From: UBA117 sp049975245
Lineage (GTDB): Archaea > Methanobacteriota > Methanobacteria > Methanobacteriales > Methanobacteriaceae
Assembly: GCA_049975245.1 (NCBI GenBank)
Contig: JBNGDB010000004.1
Location: 91,296 to 155,295 of the forward strand
DNA: 64,000 bases
Direction: 5' to 3'
Positions 27,041-36,280 of the stretch are shown one piece after another (the first letter of the stretch is position 1; each line of letters begins with the position of its first letter). Under the pieces are notes generated by a model. It ran no database searches and had not been told where the DNA came from. It saw only the letters and a program-made list of their open reading frames with translations. A program made the position numbers and the translations under genes.

Positions 27041-27058
27041 GTTCGTATGTTACCGAAC
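27041..27058. promoter_or_regulatory. operator-like inverted repeat 2 (GTTCGT-N6-CCGAAC)
   Basis: The same 18-bp layout as the repeat at 26970-26987 with one mismatch. An extra half site GTTCGC lies at 27023-27028. It overlaps the expected hcp transcription start, consistent with repression. Confidence 0.6.
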
Positions 27059-27131
27059 AATTGATTATTAAAAAAATGAAATTTCTAGATAATATGGAAA
27101 TATTAGGTATTACAAGCTAGGAGGAACTAAA

Positions 27132-28445
27132 ATGGAGAAAAAAGAAAGATTAGATATGTTCTGTTACCAGTGCTCACAAACAGCCCGAGGCACTGGGTGT
27201 ACAGTAAGAGGAGTGTGTGGAAAAGAACCAACAGTAGCCAGGCTACAAGACAATCTACTATTTGCCATTAAGGGAATATCAGCATATTTATACCATGCTA
27301 GAGAACTGGGATATACTGACCCGGAAGTTGATGCCTTTATAGAGAGAGGATTTTATTCAAGTTTGACGAATGTAAATTTTGATCCAGAAAAATTCGTGGA
27401 ACTGGCTCTGGAAGCTGGTAAAATGAATATTAAGACAATGCAACTTCTTAAAAAAGCTCATATAGAAACTTATGGTGAACCAGTTCCTACAGAAGTTCCA
27501 GTAGGAGCAGTCAAAGGTCCGGGAATAGTTGCAACGGGACACAGCCTTAAAGCACTAGAAGAGCTTCTTAAACAGACCGAAGGTAAAGGTATTAACGTTT
27601 ATACTCATTCTGAACTCTTACCTGCCCATGGATATCCTGGGCTAAAAAAATATAAACATCTGGTAGGACAACTGGGAGGTCCCTGGTTCGATCAAAAAAA
27701 GACCTTTGCCCAGTACCCAGTCGCAATACTGGGAACATCTAACTGTGTACTGCTGCCTAGAGATGAATACAAAGAAAGAATGTTCACCAGCGGTGTGGCC
27801 CAGCTACCAGGAGTGGAACATGTAGAAGATTATGATTTTACACCAGTAATAGAAAAAGCACTGGAACTGGGAGATCTAGAAGAAGAACCTAGAGAAACAG
27901 TGTTAACAACTGGATTTGGAGCATCAACCGTTCTTTCCCTGGCAGATAAGATCAAAGAACTAGTTGAAGCAGGCAAAATAAAAAGGTTCTTGCTGGTTGG
28001 AGGATGCGACTCTCCTCTACTTCAGGCTAAATATTACACAGAATTTGTTGAAAATTTACCCCAAGATACCGTAGTTCTAACTTTAGCATGCGGTAAGTAT
28101 AGATTTAACGATATGGACCTGGGAGACATTGAAGGTATACCACGATTGATTGATCTGGGCCAGTGCAATGACGCCATAGTTGCTGTGGATATTGCCGTGG
28201 CATTAGCCGAATTATTCAAAGTTGAATTAAGTGAACTTCCTTTAACCATAGTTCTTAGTTGGATGGAACAAAAGGCAGTAGCAATCCTATGGAGCCTTCT
28301 GGCACTGAATATGAAAGGTATGTATATAGGTCCAATTCTGCCGGGATGGGCCAATGATGATATAATCAATGTATTGGTTGAAAATTATGATCTAAAACCA
28401 ATAGGTGACCCTAAAGAGGATATAAAAGAAATTTTGGGTAATTAA
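27132..28445 (+). CDS. hcp: hydroxylamine reductase / hybrid cluster protein, short (class III-type)
   Basis: A 437-aa hybrid cluster protein. The N-terminal cluster motif Cx2Cx7Cx5C begins at residue 11 (CYQC...GC...GVC). Hybrid-cluster ligands are in THSELLPAHGYP near 160, TSNCVLLP near 200, GGCDSP near 290, LACGKYRF near 320 and DLGQCND near 345. SWMEQKAVA near 380 is also present. Bacterial Hcp is about 550 aa; the missing part after the first motif fits the shorter class III form of archaea. It detoxifies NO or hydroxylamine, or repairs S-nitrosylation. AGGAGG precedes the ATG. Confidence 0.92.
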   Translation: MEKKERLDMFCYQCSQTARGTGCTVRGVCGKEPTVARLQDNLLFAIKGISAYLYHARELGYTDPEVDAFIERGFYSSLTNVNFDPEKFVELALEAGKMNIKTMQLLKKAHIETYGEPVPTEVPVGAVKGPGIVATGHSLKALEELLKQTEGKGINVYTHSELLPAHGYPGLKKYKHLVGQLGGPWFDQKKTFAQYPVAILGTSNCVLLPRDEYKERMFTSGVAQLPGVEHVEDYDFTPVIEKALELGDLEEEPRETVLTTGFGASTVLSLADKIKELVEAGKIKRFLLVGGCDSPLLQAKYYTEFVENLPQDTVVLTLACGKYRFNDMDLGDIEGIPRLIDLGQCNDAIVAVDIAVALAELFKVELSELPLTIVLSWMEQKAVAILWSLLALNMKGMYIGPILPGWANDDIINVLVENYDLKPIGDPKEDIKEILGN

Positions 28446-28470
28446 AGTTTACTCGTGGTCTGCCTAATAA

Positions 28471-28512
28471 AAGGAATTATTTTCAAATTGGAAAAATTCC
28501 TTATTATTTTTA
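28471..28512 (+). terminator. stem-loop and T-rich tract after hcp
   Basis: AAGGAATT at 28471-28478 pairs with AATTCCTT at 28495-28502 around a 16-nt loop, followed by a T-rich stretch. It lies 26 bp after the hcp stop and is a plausible transcription terminator. Confidence 0.5.
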
Positions 28513-28667
28513 TAATTAAATGATAAATTTGAAAAAAATTTAGGATGGTTTTTATATCAATAACCCCCTAAAAATACCCTCATACTCTAAAAATTACAAA
28601 GATCAAATATGAAACAGTTAAAGATAAAATAAATAGTATGGAACCTATAAATCTAAATGGTGAGAAA

Positions 28668-28871
28668 ATGGAAAAAAACCATGGAGATGTTGATAAAGAA
28701 TTTGAGGCCCAATTAAAAGGTAAAATGGGTTGGAAGTGTTCTTGCTCTCTAGATATTGTTGAAAAAAAATCTGTTTTAAAAGAAGTTAAATGTAAGGAAT
28801 GTGGAAAGATTTTCAAAACAAATCGAGACTCAGATTATTGTTACAGCTGCGAGATAAAAGCTAAAAGATGA
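28668..28871 (+). CDS. small zinc-finger-like protein
   Basis: About 67 aa with four to five CxC/CxxC knuckles (WKCSC, VKCKECGK, DYCYSCEI), suggesting one or two bound zinc ions. GGTGAG sits 5 nt before the ATG at 28668, which I prefer to the upstream ATG at 28638 that lacks a site. Its stop overlaps the region leading to the cupin gene, so the two may be co-transcribed. The function is unknown. Confidence 0.6.
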   Translation: MEKNHGDVDKEFEAQLKGKMGWKCSCSLDIVEKKSVLKEVKCKECGKIFKTNRDSDYCYSCEIKAKR

Positions 28872-28924
28872 TGAACTATATTATTAGAGTTCATGGATAT
28901 AACAATAAAGATAGAGGTGTAAGC

Positions 28925-29248
28925 ATGAGAGAAGATTTAAAATCTAAAGTGATAGAACTGGTGGATTTAATAGATTATCAAGACGGATCTGTGGTTAGTA
29001 ATGAAATTATAAGAAAGGAAACCGGGACAGTAACCATATTCGCATTTGACCAGGGAGAAGGTCTTAGTGAGCACACTGCACCATTTGATGCCATGGTTCA
29101 AGTAATTGACGGTGAAGCAGAAATATCCATTGCTGAACAGAAATATAATTTAAAAGCAGGTAATATGATAATAATGCCCGCAGACATTCCACACGCCGTA
29201 ATGGCAGTCCAAAAGTTCAAAATGTTATTGACCATGATTAAATCATAA
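28925..29248 (+). CDS. cupin-domain protein
   Basis: A 107-aa single-domain cupin. The two cupin motifs are visible: EHTAPFDAMVQVIDGEAEI and MIIMPADIPHAVMA, giving a beta-barrel that may bind one metal through two His and a Glu. Small stand-alone cupins of this kind have no fixed function. GAGGTG at 28914-28919 fixes the start at 28925; a longer in-frame start at 28868 has no ribosome-binding site. It lies about 50 bp after the zinc-finger-like gene. Confidence 0.78.
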   Translation: MREDLKSKVIELVDLIDYQDGSVVSNEIIRKETGTVTIFAFDQGEGLSEHTAPFDAMVQVIDGEAEISIAEQKYNLKAGNMIIMPADIPHAVMAVQKFKMLLTMIKS

Positions 29249-29278
29249 TTGAAATAAATTAAGCATTAAATTTTTTTT

Positions 29279-30169
29279 TTATTTAAATAAATTTTTTTTT
29301 ATATAATCTCCGGCGCTTTCTATGGCTTTTTGACCTTCCATTAATCTTGAGGAAAAAATTTGCCAACAATGAAACATCCCCGGCCACTTCTCTAAGGTAA
29401 CATCCACTCCCGAAGCAATAGCCTTGTCTTTAAAACTTAGGATATCGTCTAAAAGTATTTCATGAGTGCCTGCCTGTAATAATATCGGGGGAAGTCCTTC
29501 TAAATCCGCGTATATAGGGGATGCTAAAGGATTTTTAGGATCTTGTCCCTGGAGATATAATTTTTTAACCCTTTCTAAACGTTCCTTACTTATCCAATCA
29601 TTTTGTGCATTTGTTTTTATGGAATCTCCCTGGAACAACATGTCTACTGCTGGGGACATGCAAACTACAGCTGATGGAAGTTCCAGACCATTATTTTTTA
29701 TGGATAGTAGGTTGGACAGGGCCAGTGTTCCGCCGGCAGATATACCGGCTAATATAATATTTTCTGGTTGCAAGCCCTGCTTTAAAAGCCACTTATATGA
29801 ATCAAAACAATCATCCACTGCAGCAGGAAAAGCGTGTTCCGGGGCTAGACGATAATCACAACTATAAACACTAACCCCTGAGGATGCGGACAATTTTCCA
29901 CAAAGGTCCAGATGGCCCTTGGTGGATCCCATATTAAATCCTCCGCCATGAAAGAAGAGAATGGCATATTCTGGTTTAGTGTGTTGGGATGTTATTTTAT
30001 AGAAATGTATATGGTTAATGCAATAATTTTCAATTTCAAGCACCTGATTGGAACTAAATTTAAGATAAAATTCTTCAAAATCTCTGCGTAATTCATTAAT
30101 ATTCTCATTTTTAAGAGAAAATTGTTTTCTGATTGTATTTAACACTTCTGCAGCTTTATTATTACTCAT
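29279..30169 (-). CDS. alpha/beta hydrolase, hormone-sensitive-lipase type esterase
   Basis: A 296-aa HSL-family esterase. The oxyanion motif is HGGGFNMG near residue 88, the nucleophile elbow is GISAGG near residue 160 (Ser), Asp is within the ILLDDI region near 242 and His is in MFHCWQ near 270. The family hydrolyses short-chain esters. The substrate here is unknown. It is convergent with the cupin gene. Confidence 0.85.
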   Translation of the reverse strand: MSNNKAAEVLNTIRKQFSLKNENINELRRDFEEFYLKFSSNQVLEIENYCINHIHFYKITSQHTKPEYAILFFHGGGFNMGSTKGHLDLCGKLSASSGVSVYSCDYRLAPEHAFPAAVDDCFDSYKWLLKQGLQPENIILAGISAGGTLALSNLLSIKNNGLELPSAVVCMSPAVDMLFQGDSIKTNAQNDWISKERLERVKKLYLQGQDPKNPLASPIYADLEGLPPILLQAGTHEILLDDILSFKDKAIASGVDVTLEKWPGMFHCWQIFSSRLMEGQKAIESAGDYIKKNLFK

Positions 30170-30309
30170 AAAATCCCTGTTATAGGTTTAATCAATTATC
30201 TTTATTTAATAATGTAGTTAATATCAGTCTTCAATTAATGTATTCATTTAATTTGTTAATAGTTTAAATAACTTAAAACTAAATTAATTTCATAATATGA
30301 GGAATTGAA

Positions 30310-31164
30310 ATGCAAATTAATGAAAAGGTCCATTCAATCAAAATACCTTTCCAGATTAAGAAAGAATCTGGGGAACTAATAGAACGGGTAGTATACGTTT
30401 ATCTGATTTACGGTGAAGAAGTATACCTTATTGACAGTGGTTTGGCTGCTTCCCATGAAATAATATGCGAATATTTAGAAAAAACCGGTAGAAGTTGTGA
30501 AGAAATAGCCCTCATAATCCATACCCACTCCCATCCAGACCATATTGGATCTAGCAAAATATTAAAAGAATTATCTGGTTGTGCAATTGCCATTCACCAA
30601 AATGAGGTTTCCTGGTTGGAAGACATTGAAAACCAATATCAGGAAAGACCCGTACCAAACTTCCATCAAATGGTAGGTGGGCCTGTAAATGTTGATATTG
30701 CCTTAGAAGATAATGATGTTATTGAACTGGAAGAAAATCTTCAATTAGAAGTAATTCATACTCCGGGGCACTCCTCTGGCTCCATTTCATTAAAGATTCC
30801 CGGAGCTAATGTTATCTTTACCGGAGACTCCATACCTGTAGCGGGTGAAATACCAATCTATGATGATTTTAATGAATGTGTTAGTTCTTTGAAAAAATTA
30901 AAGGAAATAGATGATTACCAAGTTCTTCTGGAATCCTGGGACCAACCAAAGAGTTTTGATGAAGCTCAAGAAGCAATAAAAGATAGTTTAGATTATCTGG
31001 ATTATATTGATCAACTAGTTACTGAATACGAATCTGAAAACGATGCTATAAAACCTGATGATCTGGTTAAATATGTTCTAAAAGAGTTAGGGTTGCCTGA
31101 AAATCTTGCCAATCCACTAATTTATAGATCACTTAAATCCCATCTAAAGGGATCTCCCGGTTGA
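30310..31164 (+). CDS. MBL-fold metallo-hydrolase
   Basis: A 284-aa metallo-beta-lactamase-fold protein. Metal ligands appear in IHTHSHPDHIG near residue 77, HTPGHSSGS near 155 and FTGDSIP near 176. The C-terminal third is a helical extension (KPDDLVKYVLKEL), as in MBL proteins close to the glyoxalase II or quorum-quenching groups. It probably hydrolyses a small ester or thioester. GAGGAA precedes the ATG. The next gene, a sensor kinase, begins 65 bp later. Confidence 0.82.
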   Translation: MQINEKVHSIKIPFQIKKESGELIERVVYVYLIYGEEVYLIDSGLAASHEIICEYLEKTGRSCEEIALIIHTHSHPDHIGSSKILKELSGCAIAIHQNEVSWLEDIENQYQERPVPNFHQMVGGPVNVDIALEDNDVIELEENLQLEVIHTPGHSSGSISLKIPGANVIFTGDSIPVAGEIPIYDDFNECVSSLKKLKEIDDYQVLLESWDQPKSFDEAQEAIKDSLDYLDYIDQLVTEYESENDAIKPDDLVKYVLKELGLPENLANPLIYRSLKSHLKGSPG

Positions 31165-31228
31165 ACCATAAATTGATTTATTATATTTAGATAGAAAAAG
31201 TTTTCATATAACGTTTTTGGGGATTATA

Positions 31229-33295
31229 ATGAAGTTAAGGGCCAAAACATTGCTTTTTACAGGAACGTTGTTTGTTATTTTAATTCTGGCCATTTTTACC
31301 ATGTCGCAGATTTTATTTTCTAATACTTTTAATGTACATGAAAAGCAATACACTGCTCTTGAAGTTAGAGATGTTAATTATACCCTCAATAATGAGATAT
31401 ATAATCTTAAAAAAACTAATATTGACTGGGCTGAGTGGGACGATGCTTATTCATTTGTAAGCGGAAATAATCCTGATTTTGCAAGTTCCAGCCTGCTCCC
31501 TGAAACATTTACGAGGCTCAATCTTAATCTAATACTATTTTTAGATAATGATAATAGATTAGTATATGGTAAGGCCTTTGATCTGGAAAGAAACCAGGAA
31601 ATTAACATTCCTTCAGGCTTCTATCAAAACTTTACCTCATCTAATATTGTAACCAGCAGCAATGATAGTGAAGGTCAATCCGGAATTATAATAACACAAC
31701 TAGGCCCTATGATGGTTAGCTCCCATCCAATTTTAACCAGTTCAAGTACCGGCCCATCCCAGGGAACACTTATAATGGGTCGTTTATTAAATAAAGCAGA
31801 ATTAGCACGTTTATCAAAGTTGACTAATTCTTCAATATCGGTAGAAAATTACAATAATAAAAACTTGCCTTCCGACTTCCAAACAGCACGCAATGCACTT
31901 AACAATAACAATCCTATTTTTGTGCAGGCTCTAGGTCCAGACGATATTGCAGGTTATACCTATTATAATGATATAGATGGAAATCCCGCCCTAATATTGA
32001 GAAGTGAAATACCCCGGATAATTTATCAGGATTATCAAAGCAGTATTATCTACTTGATTTTGTCACTTATACTAATGGGATTGCTGTTTGGAGTTTTAAC
32101 CCTTTATCATTTAGATAAAAACCTATTAAATCGTCTTGAAAAAATAGTGAGTGGAGTGGTGTATATTGGTAAAAGTGAAGATTTATCTAAACGGGTGTAT
32201 GATGAAGGTGAAGATGAACTATCAAATCTTGGTAAATCAGTTAATACCATGTTAGATTCCCTTGAAACTTCCAAGCATCAGCTAAAAGAAAGTGAAAAAA
32301 GATATCGGAATATATTTGAAAATACTGGAACCTTAATGATAATACTGGATGAAAATTTAAGGGTATATTTGGCTAATAAAGAGTTCAAAAATGTCTTTGG
32401 ATACTCCGATGAGGATTTAAAAAGAGATTTAAAATGGGACCAATTATTTACTAATCAAGAAGAAGATTTAATTGTAAAATACCATGAAAAATTGATTAAT
32501 AAAGAAGAACTAGGCCCTGCTCCAGAAACTTGTCAATTGAAATATGAGGATCCTTCAGGGAATGTTAGATATTTTCTGGCCACTTTTAAACAAATTCCTG
32601 GAACTTTTAGAATTTTAGTTTCTCTTATAGATGTATCAGATCGTAAAAAAGCCGAAGATGAAATTAAAGCATCTTTAAAAGAGAAAGAAGCACTACTTAG
32701 AGAGATACATCACCGGGTTAAAAATAATATGCAAATAATATCCAGCCTTATATCACTACAGACTTCGGAAATTAGCGACGAAAATATGGTTAAACTTTAT
32801 CAGGAAACTGAGAATAGGATCCATTCTATGGCTTTGGTCCATGAAAATCTTTATCAATCCCATGATCTTTCCCATATAAATCTTTCAAATTATATAGAAA
32901 ATTTGGTTGATGATTTGGTCTATTCTTATGAAAAGGACACTTTTAATATAGAGAGCGTAGTGGAAATTCCCAAAATTGAAGTTAACCTGGAAACTGCTAT
33001 ACCATTAGGTTTAATTATTAATGAACTGGTCTCAAATTCATTAAAACACGCTTTTACTCATGGAAAAGGAAAAATTATGGTTAAAATTCTAATAGAGCCC
33101 TCTGATAATCTGATTTTAACAGTTAGCGATAACGGCGTTGGTTTACCGGGAGATATTGATTCAATAGAAAGTTTAGGATTAAGACTAGTTAAAATGTTAG
33201 TAAAACAGTTAGATGGTACTTTAACTATTGAAAATAAAACCGGAACCAAATTTAAGATAAAATTTAAAGAATTAGATTATAATAAAAGGATTTAA
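31229..33295 (+). CDS. sensor histidine kinase: CHASE4, HAMP, PAS, HisKA_2, HATPase
   Basis: About 688 aa. A transmembrane helix at 5-25 and another near 275-297 flank an extracytoplasmic CHASE4-like domain (IDWAEWDDAYSF near residue 65). HAMP, one PAS domain (near 360-480), a HisKA_2 dimerisation domain with EIHHRVKNNMQ, and an HATPase with INELVSNSLKHA and DNGVGLPG follow. It autophosphorylates on His in response to an outside signal; no response regulator lies beside it. GGGG at 31219-31222 supports the ATG at 31229 over the TTG at 31217. Its last codons form the first unit of a tandem repeat. Confidence 0.88.
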   Translation: MKLRAKTLLFTGTLFVILILAIFTMSQILFSNTFNVHEKQYTALEVRDVNYTLNNEIYNLKKTNIDWAEWDDAYSFVSGNNPDFASSSLLPETFTRLNLNLILFLDNDNRLVYGKAFDLERNQEINIPSGFYQNFTSSNIVTSSNDSEGQSGIIITQLGPMMVSSHPILTSSSTGPSQGTLIMGRLLNKAELARLSKLTNSSISVENYNNKNLPSDFQTARNALNNNNPIFVQALGPDDIAGYTYYNDIDGNPALILRSEIPRIIYQDYQSSIIYLILSLILMGLLFGVLTLYHLDKNLLNRLEKIVSGVVYIGKSEDLSKRVYDEGEDELSNLGKSVNTMLDSLETSKHQLKESEKRYRNIFENTGTLMIILDENLRVYLANKEFKNVFGYSDEDLKRDLKWDQLFTNQEEDLIVKYHEKLINKEELGPAPETCQLKYEDPSGNVRYFLATFKQIPGTFRILVSLIDVSDRKKAEDEIKASLKEKEALLREIHHRVKNNMQIISSLISLQTSEISDENMVKLYQETENRIHSMALVHENLYQSHDLSHINLSNYIENLVDDLVYSYEKDTFNIESVVEIPKIEVNLETAIPLGLIINELVSNSLKHAFTHGKGKIMVKILIEPSDNLILTVSDNGVGLPGDIDSIESLGLRLVKMLVKQLDGTLTIENKTGTKFKIKFKELDYNKRI

Positions 33296-33381
33296 CCCCA
33301 TTTTTTAATTAGATTATAATATAATGATTAACCCCCTTTTTTTTAATTAGATTATAATAAAAGGATTTAATCCTCTTTTTT
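33270..33381. repeat. three tandem 37-38-bp repeats spanning a convergent gene junction
   Basis: Three copies (33270-33306, 33307-33344, 33345-33381) each begin AATTAGATTATAAT, continue with an A/G-rich and C-rich core, and end in a run of six to eight T. The first copy includes the last codons and stop of the kinase gene. The third ends at the stop codon of the MFS gene. The T runs are on the kinase's sense strand, so the array may act as a reinforced terminator made by tandem duplication of the gene end. Confidence 0.85.
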
Positions 33382-34891
33382 AATTCTTGTTTGGAAGATA
33401 TCTGTAGGCAGTGTATGCCCCTATTAATGCAATAAATGCAGTTATAATCAAACTAATATCCATTCCGTTGACAAATGCATTTGAGGCTGCTTGAATAAGC
33501 GCATTTCCCGAATCTCCTAATTCTTGGCCAATATTGATTGCTCGGGGTATACCTAAAAGTGCGCTGTTTGCCAGATCACTGGGAAGATTCTGTATAGCAG
33601 TGGATGCTGATAATTGGATATAATAAACTGATTGGGAAATGGTTCCTATTATGGCTATACCAAAAGATGATCCTATCTGTCTTATAGCCGCATTGGTGGC
33701 AGATCCCTGGCCTGCCCTATCACGAGGTATGGAACCCATTATTGAATCAGATGCCGGTACCTGGATCATGGTCATTCCCAGACTTACAAAAACCAAGGCG
33801 ATTAAAACTGTTATATATGTAGTTGAAGTTTTTACAAAGCCAAATATGAATAGACCCGCAGCCATGATAATAAAACCAGAAATAACAACCTTTTTTCTGG
33901 TAAATTTTTTTACCAGGATTGGTATTTTAGGTGAGCCATATAAAAGGACTAATGCAAATGGGAAAAGAGCTAAACCTGCCCTAAATGGAGTGTAATTTTC
34001 AACAAACTGCAAAAACTGGGTTAACATATATATTAGTCCGAATAGGGCAAAAAAAGATATGGCAATAGAAATTACTCCTGAACTAAATTCTGGAATTTTG
34101 AAAAAGTTTATATCCAATATAGGATGTTTTACACGTTTTTCGTACCATACAAACAAGTATAGCAGTATCACCGCTAATATGAAGGAAAATATAACACTTA
34201 CATTTGACCATCCAATTTCAGGACCCTGTATTATGCCATAAAATAAGCTCAAAAGAGCTACGAAAGATATTAAAGCTCCTTTTAAATCTAGAGGAGGGGC
34301 ATCTGAAGCTTTTGAATGTGGGACGAGTAAAGCTATGGCAATTAATCCAGCAATTACAATGGGGACATTTACAAAAAACACCCAGCTCCAATGGAAATAG
34401 GTTAATATAGCACCACCAGCTAAAGGTCCTACTGCCACCCCAATACCAGACATCCCGGCCCAAGTTCCTATGGCTTTTTGTCTTTCTGAGTCTGGAAATA
34501 TGTTGGTGATAATAGAGAGGGTGGCCGGCATTAACAAACCTCCCCCTACACCCATGAACCCCCTCATAAATATAAGGGTTAAAGGGTTGGACGATAAACC
34601 AGCCCCTACAGATCCTAAGCCGAAAATGATCATACCCAGTAAAAGAGTCCATTTACGTCCGTACTTATCCCCTAAAGATCCTCCCAGGAGAATGGTACTT
34701 CCGAAAATAATGATATATGCTGCGTTTATCCACACCAGCTGTGCTGAAGTTGTATGTAATGCTGTTGCAATAGTGGGCAAAGCCACATTTAAAATTGTAC
34801 CATCAATACTTACTATTATTAAAGGGATGCATATTGCACCTAAAGCTAACCACCGCTTATCATAAGCTTTTTCATCTTGTGAGCCCGTCAT
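33380..34891 (-). CDS. MFS multidrug exporter, DHA2 (14-helix EmrB/QacA) type
   Basis: About 503 aa with 14 predicted membrane helices. It has the DHA2 features: DGTILNVALPTIA in helix 1 (motif D1), GDKYGRKW in loop 2-3 (motif A), and GPLAGG in helix 5 (motif C). It probably uses the proton gradient to export hydrophobic compounds. TAGGGGAA precedes the ATG at 34891; a longer TTG start at 34912 lies inside that site. There is no adjacent regulator. Confidence 0.87.
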   Translation of the reverse strand: MTGSQDEKAYDKRWLALGAICIPLIIVSIDGTILNVALPTIATALHTTSAQLVWINAAYIIIFGSTILLGGSLGDKYGRKWTLLLGMIIFGLGSVGAGLSSNPLTLIFMRGFMGVGGGLLMPATLSIITNIFPDSERQKAIGTWAGMSGIGVAVGPLAGGAILTYFHWSWVFFVNVPIVIAGLIAIALLVPHSKASDAPPLDLKGALISFVALLSLFYGIIQGPEIGWSNVSVIFSFILAVILLYLFVWYEKRVKHPILDINFFKIPEFSSGVISIAISFFALFGLIYMLTQFLQFVENYTPFRAGLALFPFALVLLYGSPKIPILVKKFTRKKVVISGFIIMAAGLFIFGFVKTSTTYITVLIALVFVSLGMTMIQVPASDSIMGSIPRDRAGQGSATNAAIRQIGSSFGIAIIGTISQSVYYIQLSASTAIQNLPSDLANSALLGIPRAINIGQELGDSGNALIQAASNAFVNGMDISLIITAFIALIGAYTAYRYLPNKN

Positions 34892-35218
34892 AAAATTTTC
34901 CCCTAAATACAAAGATTAAGATTTACTAATTTTCTATTTTAAATTATTAATATCTTTTTGGATAATGATTTTGAATTATTTAGTATTTATTAAACCTTTA
35001 AAAACTTTAGGATCTGTTGAAATTTGTCCTTAAAGAAAAAATTCTGAATTAGATGTTGGATCTTAAAAATTAAATAATATTGGATAACAGATATATCTGT
35101 GGGAGAATTTAAAGGAAAAACCAGGTATAACTCTAAACCAGGAAAATAAAGAAATAAAGTTTAAGGTCGATAATTTGAAATTTAAAAGGGGAATAAATAT
35201 TAGTTTAAGGTCGATAAT
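34892..35218. other. AT-rich intergenic region with palindrome and tandem repeats
   Basis: This 327-bp gap holds no convincing gene. It contains the 14-bp perfect palindrome ACAGATATATCTGT at 35087-35100. It also holds three AAACCAGG-like boxes (about 35118, 35135 and 35228) and one full copy plus most of a second copy of the 28-bp direct repeat described separately. The MFS gene promoter must lie in its left part. Confidence 0.6.
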
Positions 35219-35230
35219 TTGAAATTTAAA
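35159..35230. repeat. 28-bp perfect direct repeat overlapping a start codon
   Basis: Copies at 35159-35186 and 35203-35230 are identical (28 bp) with a 44-bp period. The sequence following each copy is also similar (AGGGGAATAA and CCAGGGAATAA). The second copy contains the TTG start of the HEPN-motif gene. Because 44 is not a multiple of three, translation from the first copy's TTG stops at once, so the repeat does not extend the protein. Confidence 0.8.
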
Positions 35231-36280
35231 CCAGGGAATAATAAAATTTTAGACAGGGAAATAATGGGTAAAGAGAAGAATTGGACAATTGTTAAAATTG
35301 AAATACCTTCTCCCATAAAAATAGAACCAAATATGCCTGTTAAATTTATTTATAAAAACATTGAACACATTTTAACCTTTGAATTAGTTGATAGTCCCCT
35401 TAACCCATTTAAGAATGTAGAATCTGAATTTATGGAAATTCCCGAAGACAAATATGGCATTGTGAACCGTTCCATGGTAACCCTATATATTGCCAAACTT
35501 ATTGATCCGACCATTTTAGTGGAAATGGACATTCTGTCTCCATGTAAGGATATACCCCTACTCCTGAAGCATAGTATTGACGCTTTGAACTATTTTATTG
35601 AGCGTTATAGGATTATAACCGGTAAATACTGGGTGGAGACAGTTTTTCATAAGATGATAACTAATTATGGTTTTAAATTAATAGAAGAGGGAAGAGAATT
35701 AAACACAGGTTTTAAAGAAAATCCCAACATTTACTGTATTAAAAGCAACCCTGATTATTTGAATCCAATTGAAATAGAAAAATTAAAGGATTATTTAAAA
35801 AAGGATAATATTCATTTATGGAAATCATTATTAATGGATTCTAAGGATTATCAACTTAGAGGACATTTTCGAGAGGCAATATACGCCATTAACGGGGCGT
35901 TAGAAAACTTCATACGGATAAAAGCCAACAAGAGACTTAAAAAATCTTTAAACATTGATGAAATTGACATTTTTCTCCATGGAAAACCAGAATATGAGGA
36001 ATTTTTCTTAAAAGATTATATTTCTAAAGAATCATTTGATGAAGCTATTAAGGTGGGAATAATTAAAAATGAACCTCCTTCTGTATATCAAATTTTAAAG
36101 AAGTGTCATAAAATAAAGCCTTTTTCCGATTATGATGAGCTTAAAGGATTGATTTCCACCATTAGGTCTAAAAGAAATATTAGTGTTCATGGTAAAGAGT
36201 ATCCCCATACATTGGAGGATAGTGCCATGAAAGCTATTGATGCTTTTGAAAAATTTGTGAAAGATTTTCAGAGGAATTAA
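35219..36280 (+). CDS. uncharacterised protein with a C-terminal HEPN-like motif
   Basis: A 353-aa protein. The first 90 residues look beta-rich; the rest is helical. Near residue 320 it has RSKRNISVHGKEY, fitting the R-x4-H motif (RNISVH) of HEPN ribonuclease or nucleotide-binding domains, within a helical pair rich in conserved hydrophobics. HEPN proteins often work in RNA cleavage or defence, but no antitoxin-like partner lies next to it. TTG at 35219 has AAGG 8 nt upstream; ATG at 35264 is the alternative start. It overlaps the convergent methyltransferase gene by 4 bp. Confidence 0.6.
   Translation: MKFKPGNNKILDREIMGKEKNWTIVKIEIPSPIKIEPNMPVKFIYKNIEHILTFELVDSPLNPFKNVESEFMEIPEDKYGIVNRSMVTLYIAKLIDPTILVEMDILSPCKDIPLLLKHSIDALNYFIERYRIITGKYWVETVFHKMITNYGFKLIEEGRELNTGFKENPNIYCIKSNPDYLNPIEIEKLKDYLKKDNIHLWKSLLMDSKDYQLRGHFREAIYAINGALENFIRIKANKRLKKSLNIDEIDIFLHGKPEYEEFFLKDYISKESFDEAIKVGIIKNEPPSVYQILKKCHKIKPFSDYDELKGLISTIRSKRNISVHGKEYPHTLEDSAMKAIDAFEKFVKDFQRN

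Noticed and set aside
33270..33381. Tandem repeats as a CRISPR array
   Set aside because: The copies adjoin without unique spacers and overlap coding ends, and no cas gene is in the window.
34204..34865. Several long frames opposite the MFS gene
   Set aside because: They lie in shadow frames of a clear 14-helix exporter, have no ribosome-binding site and show no protein-like pattern.
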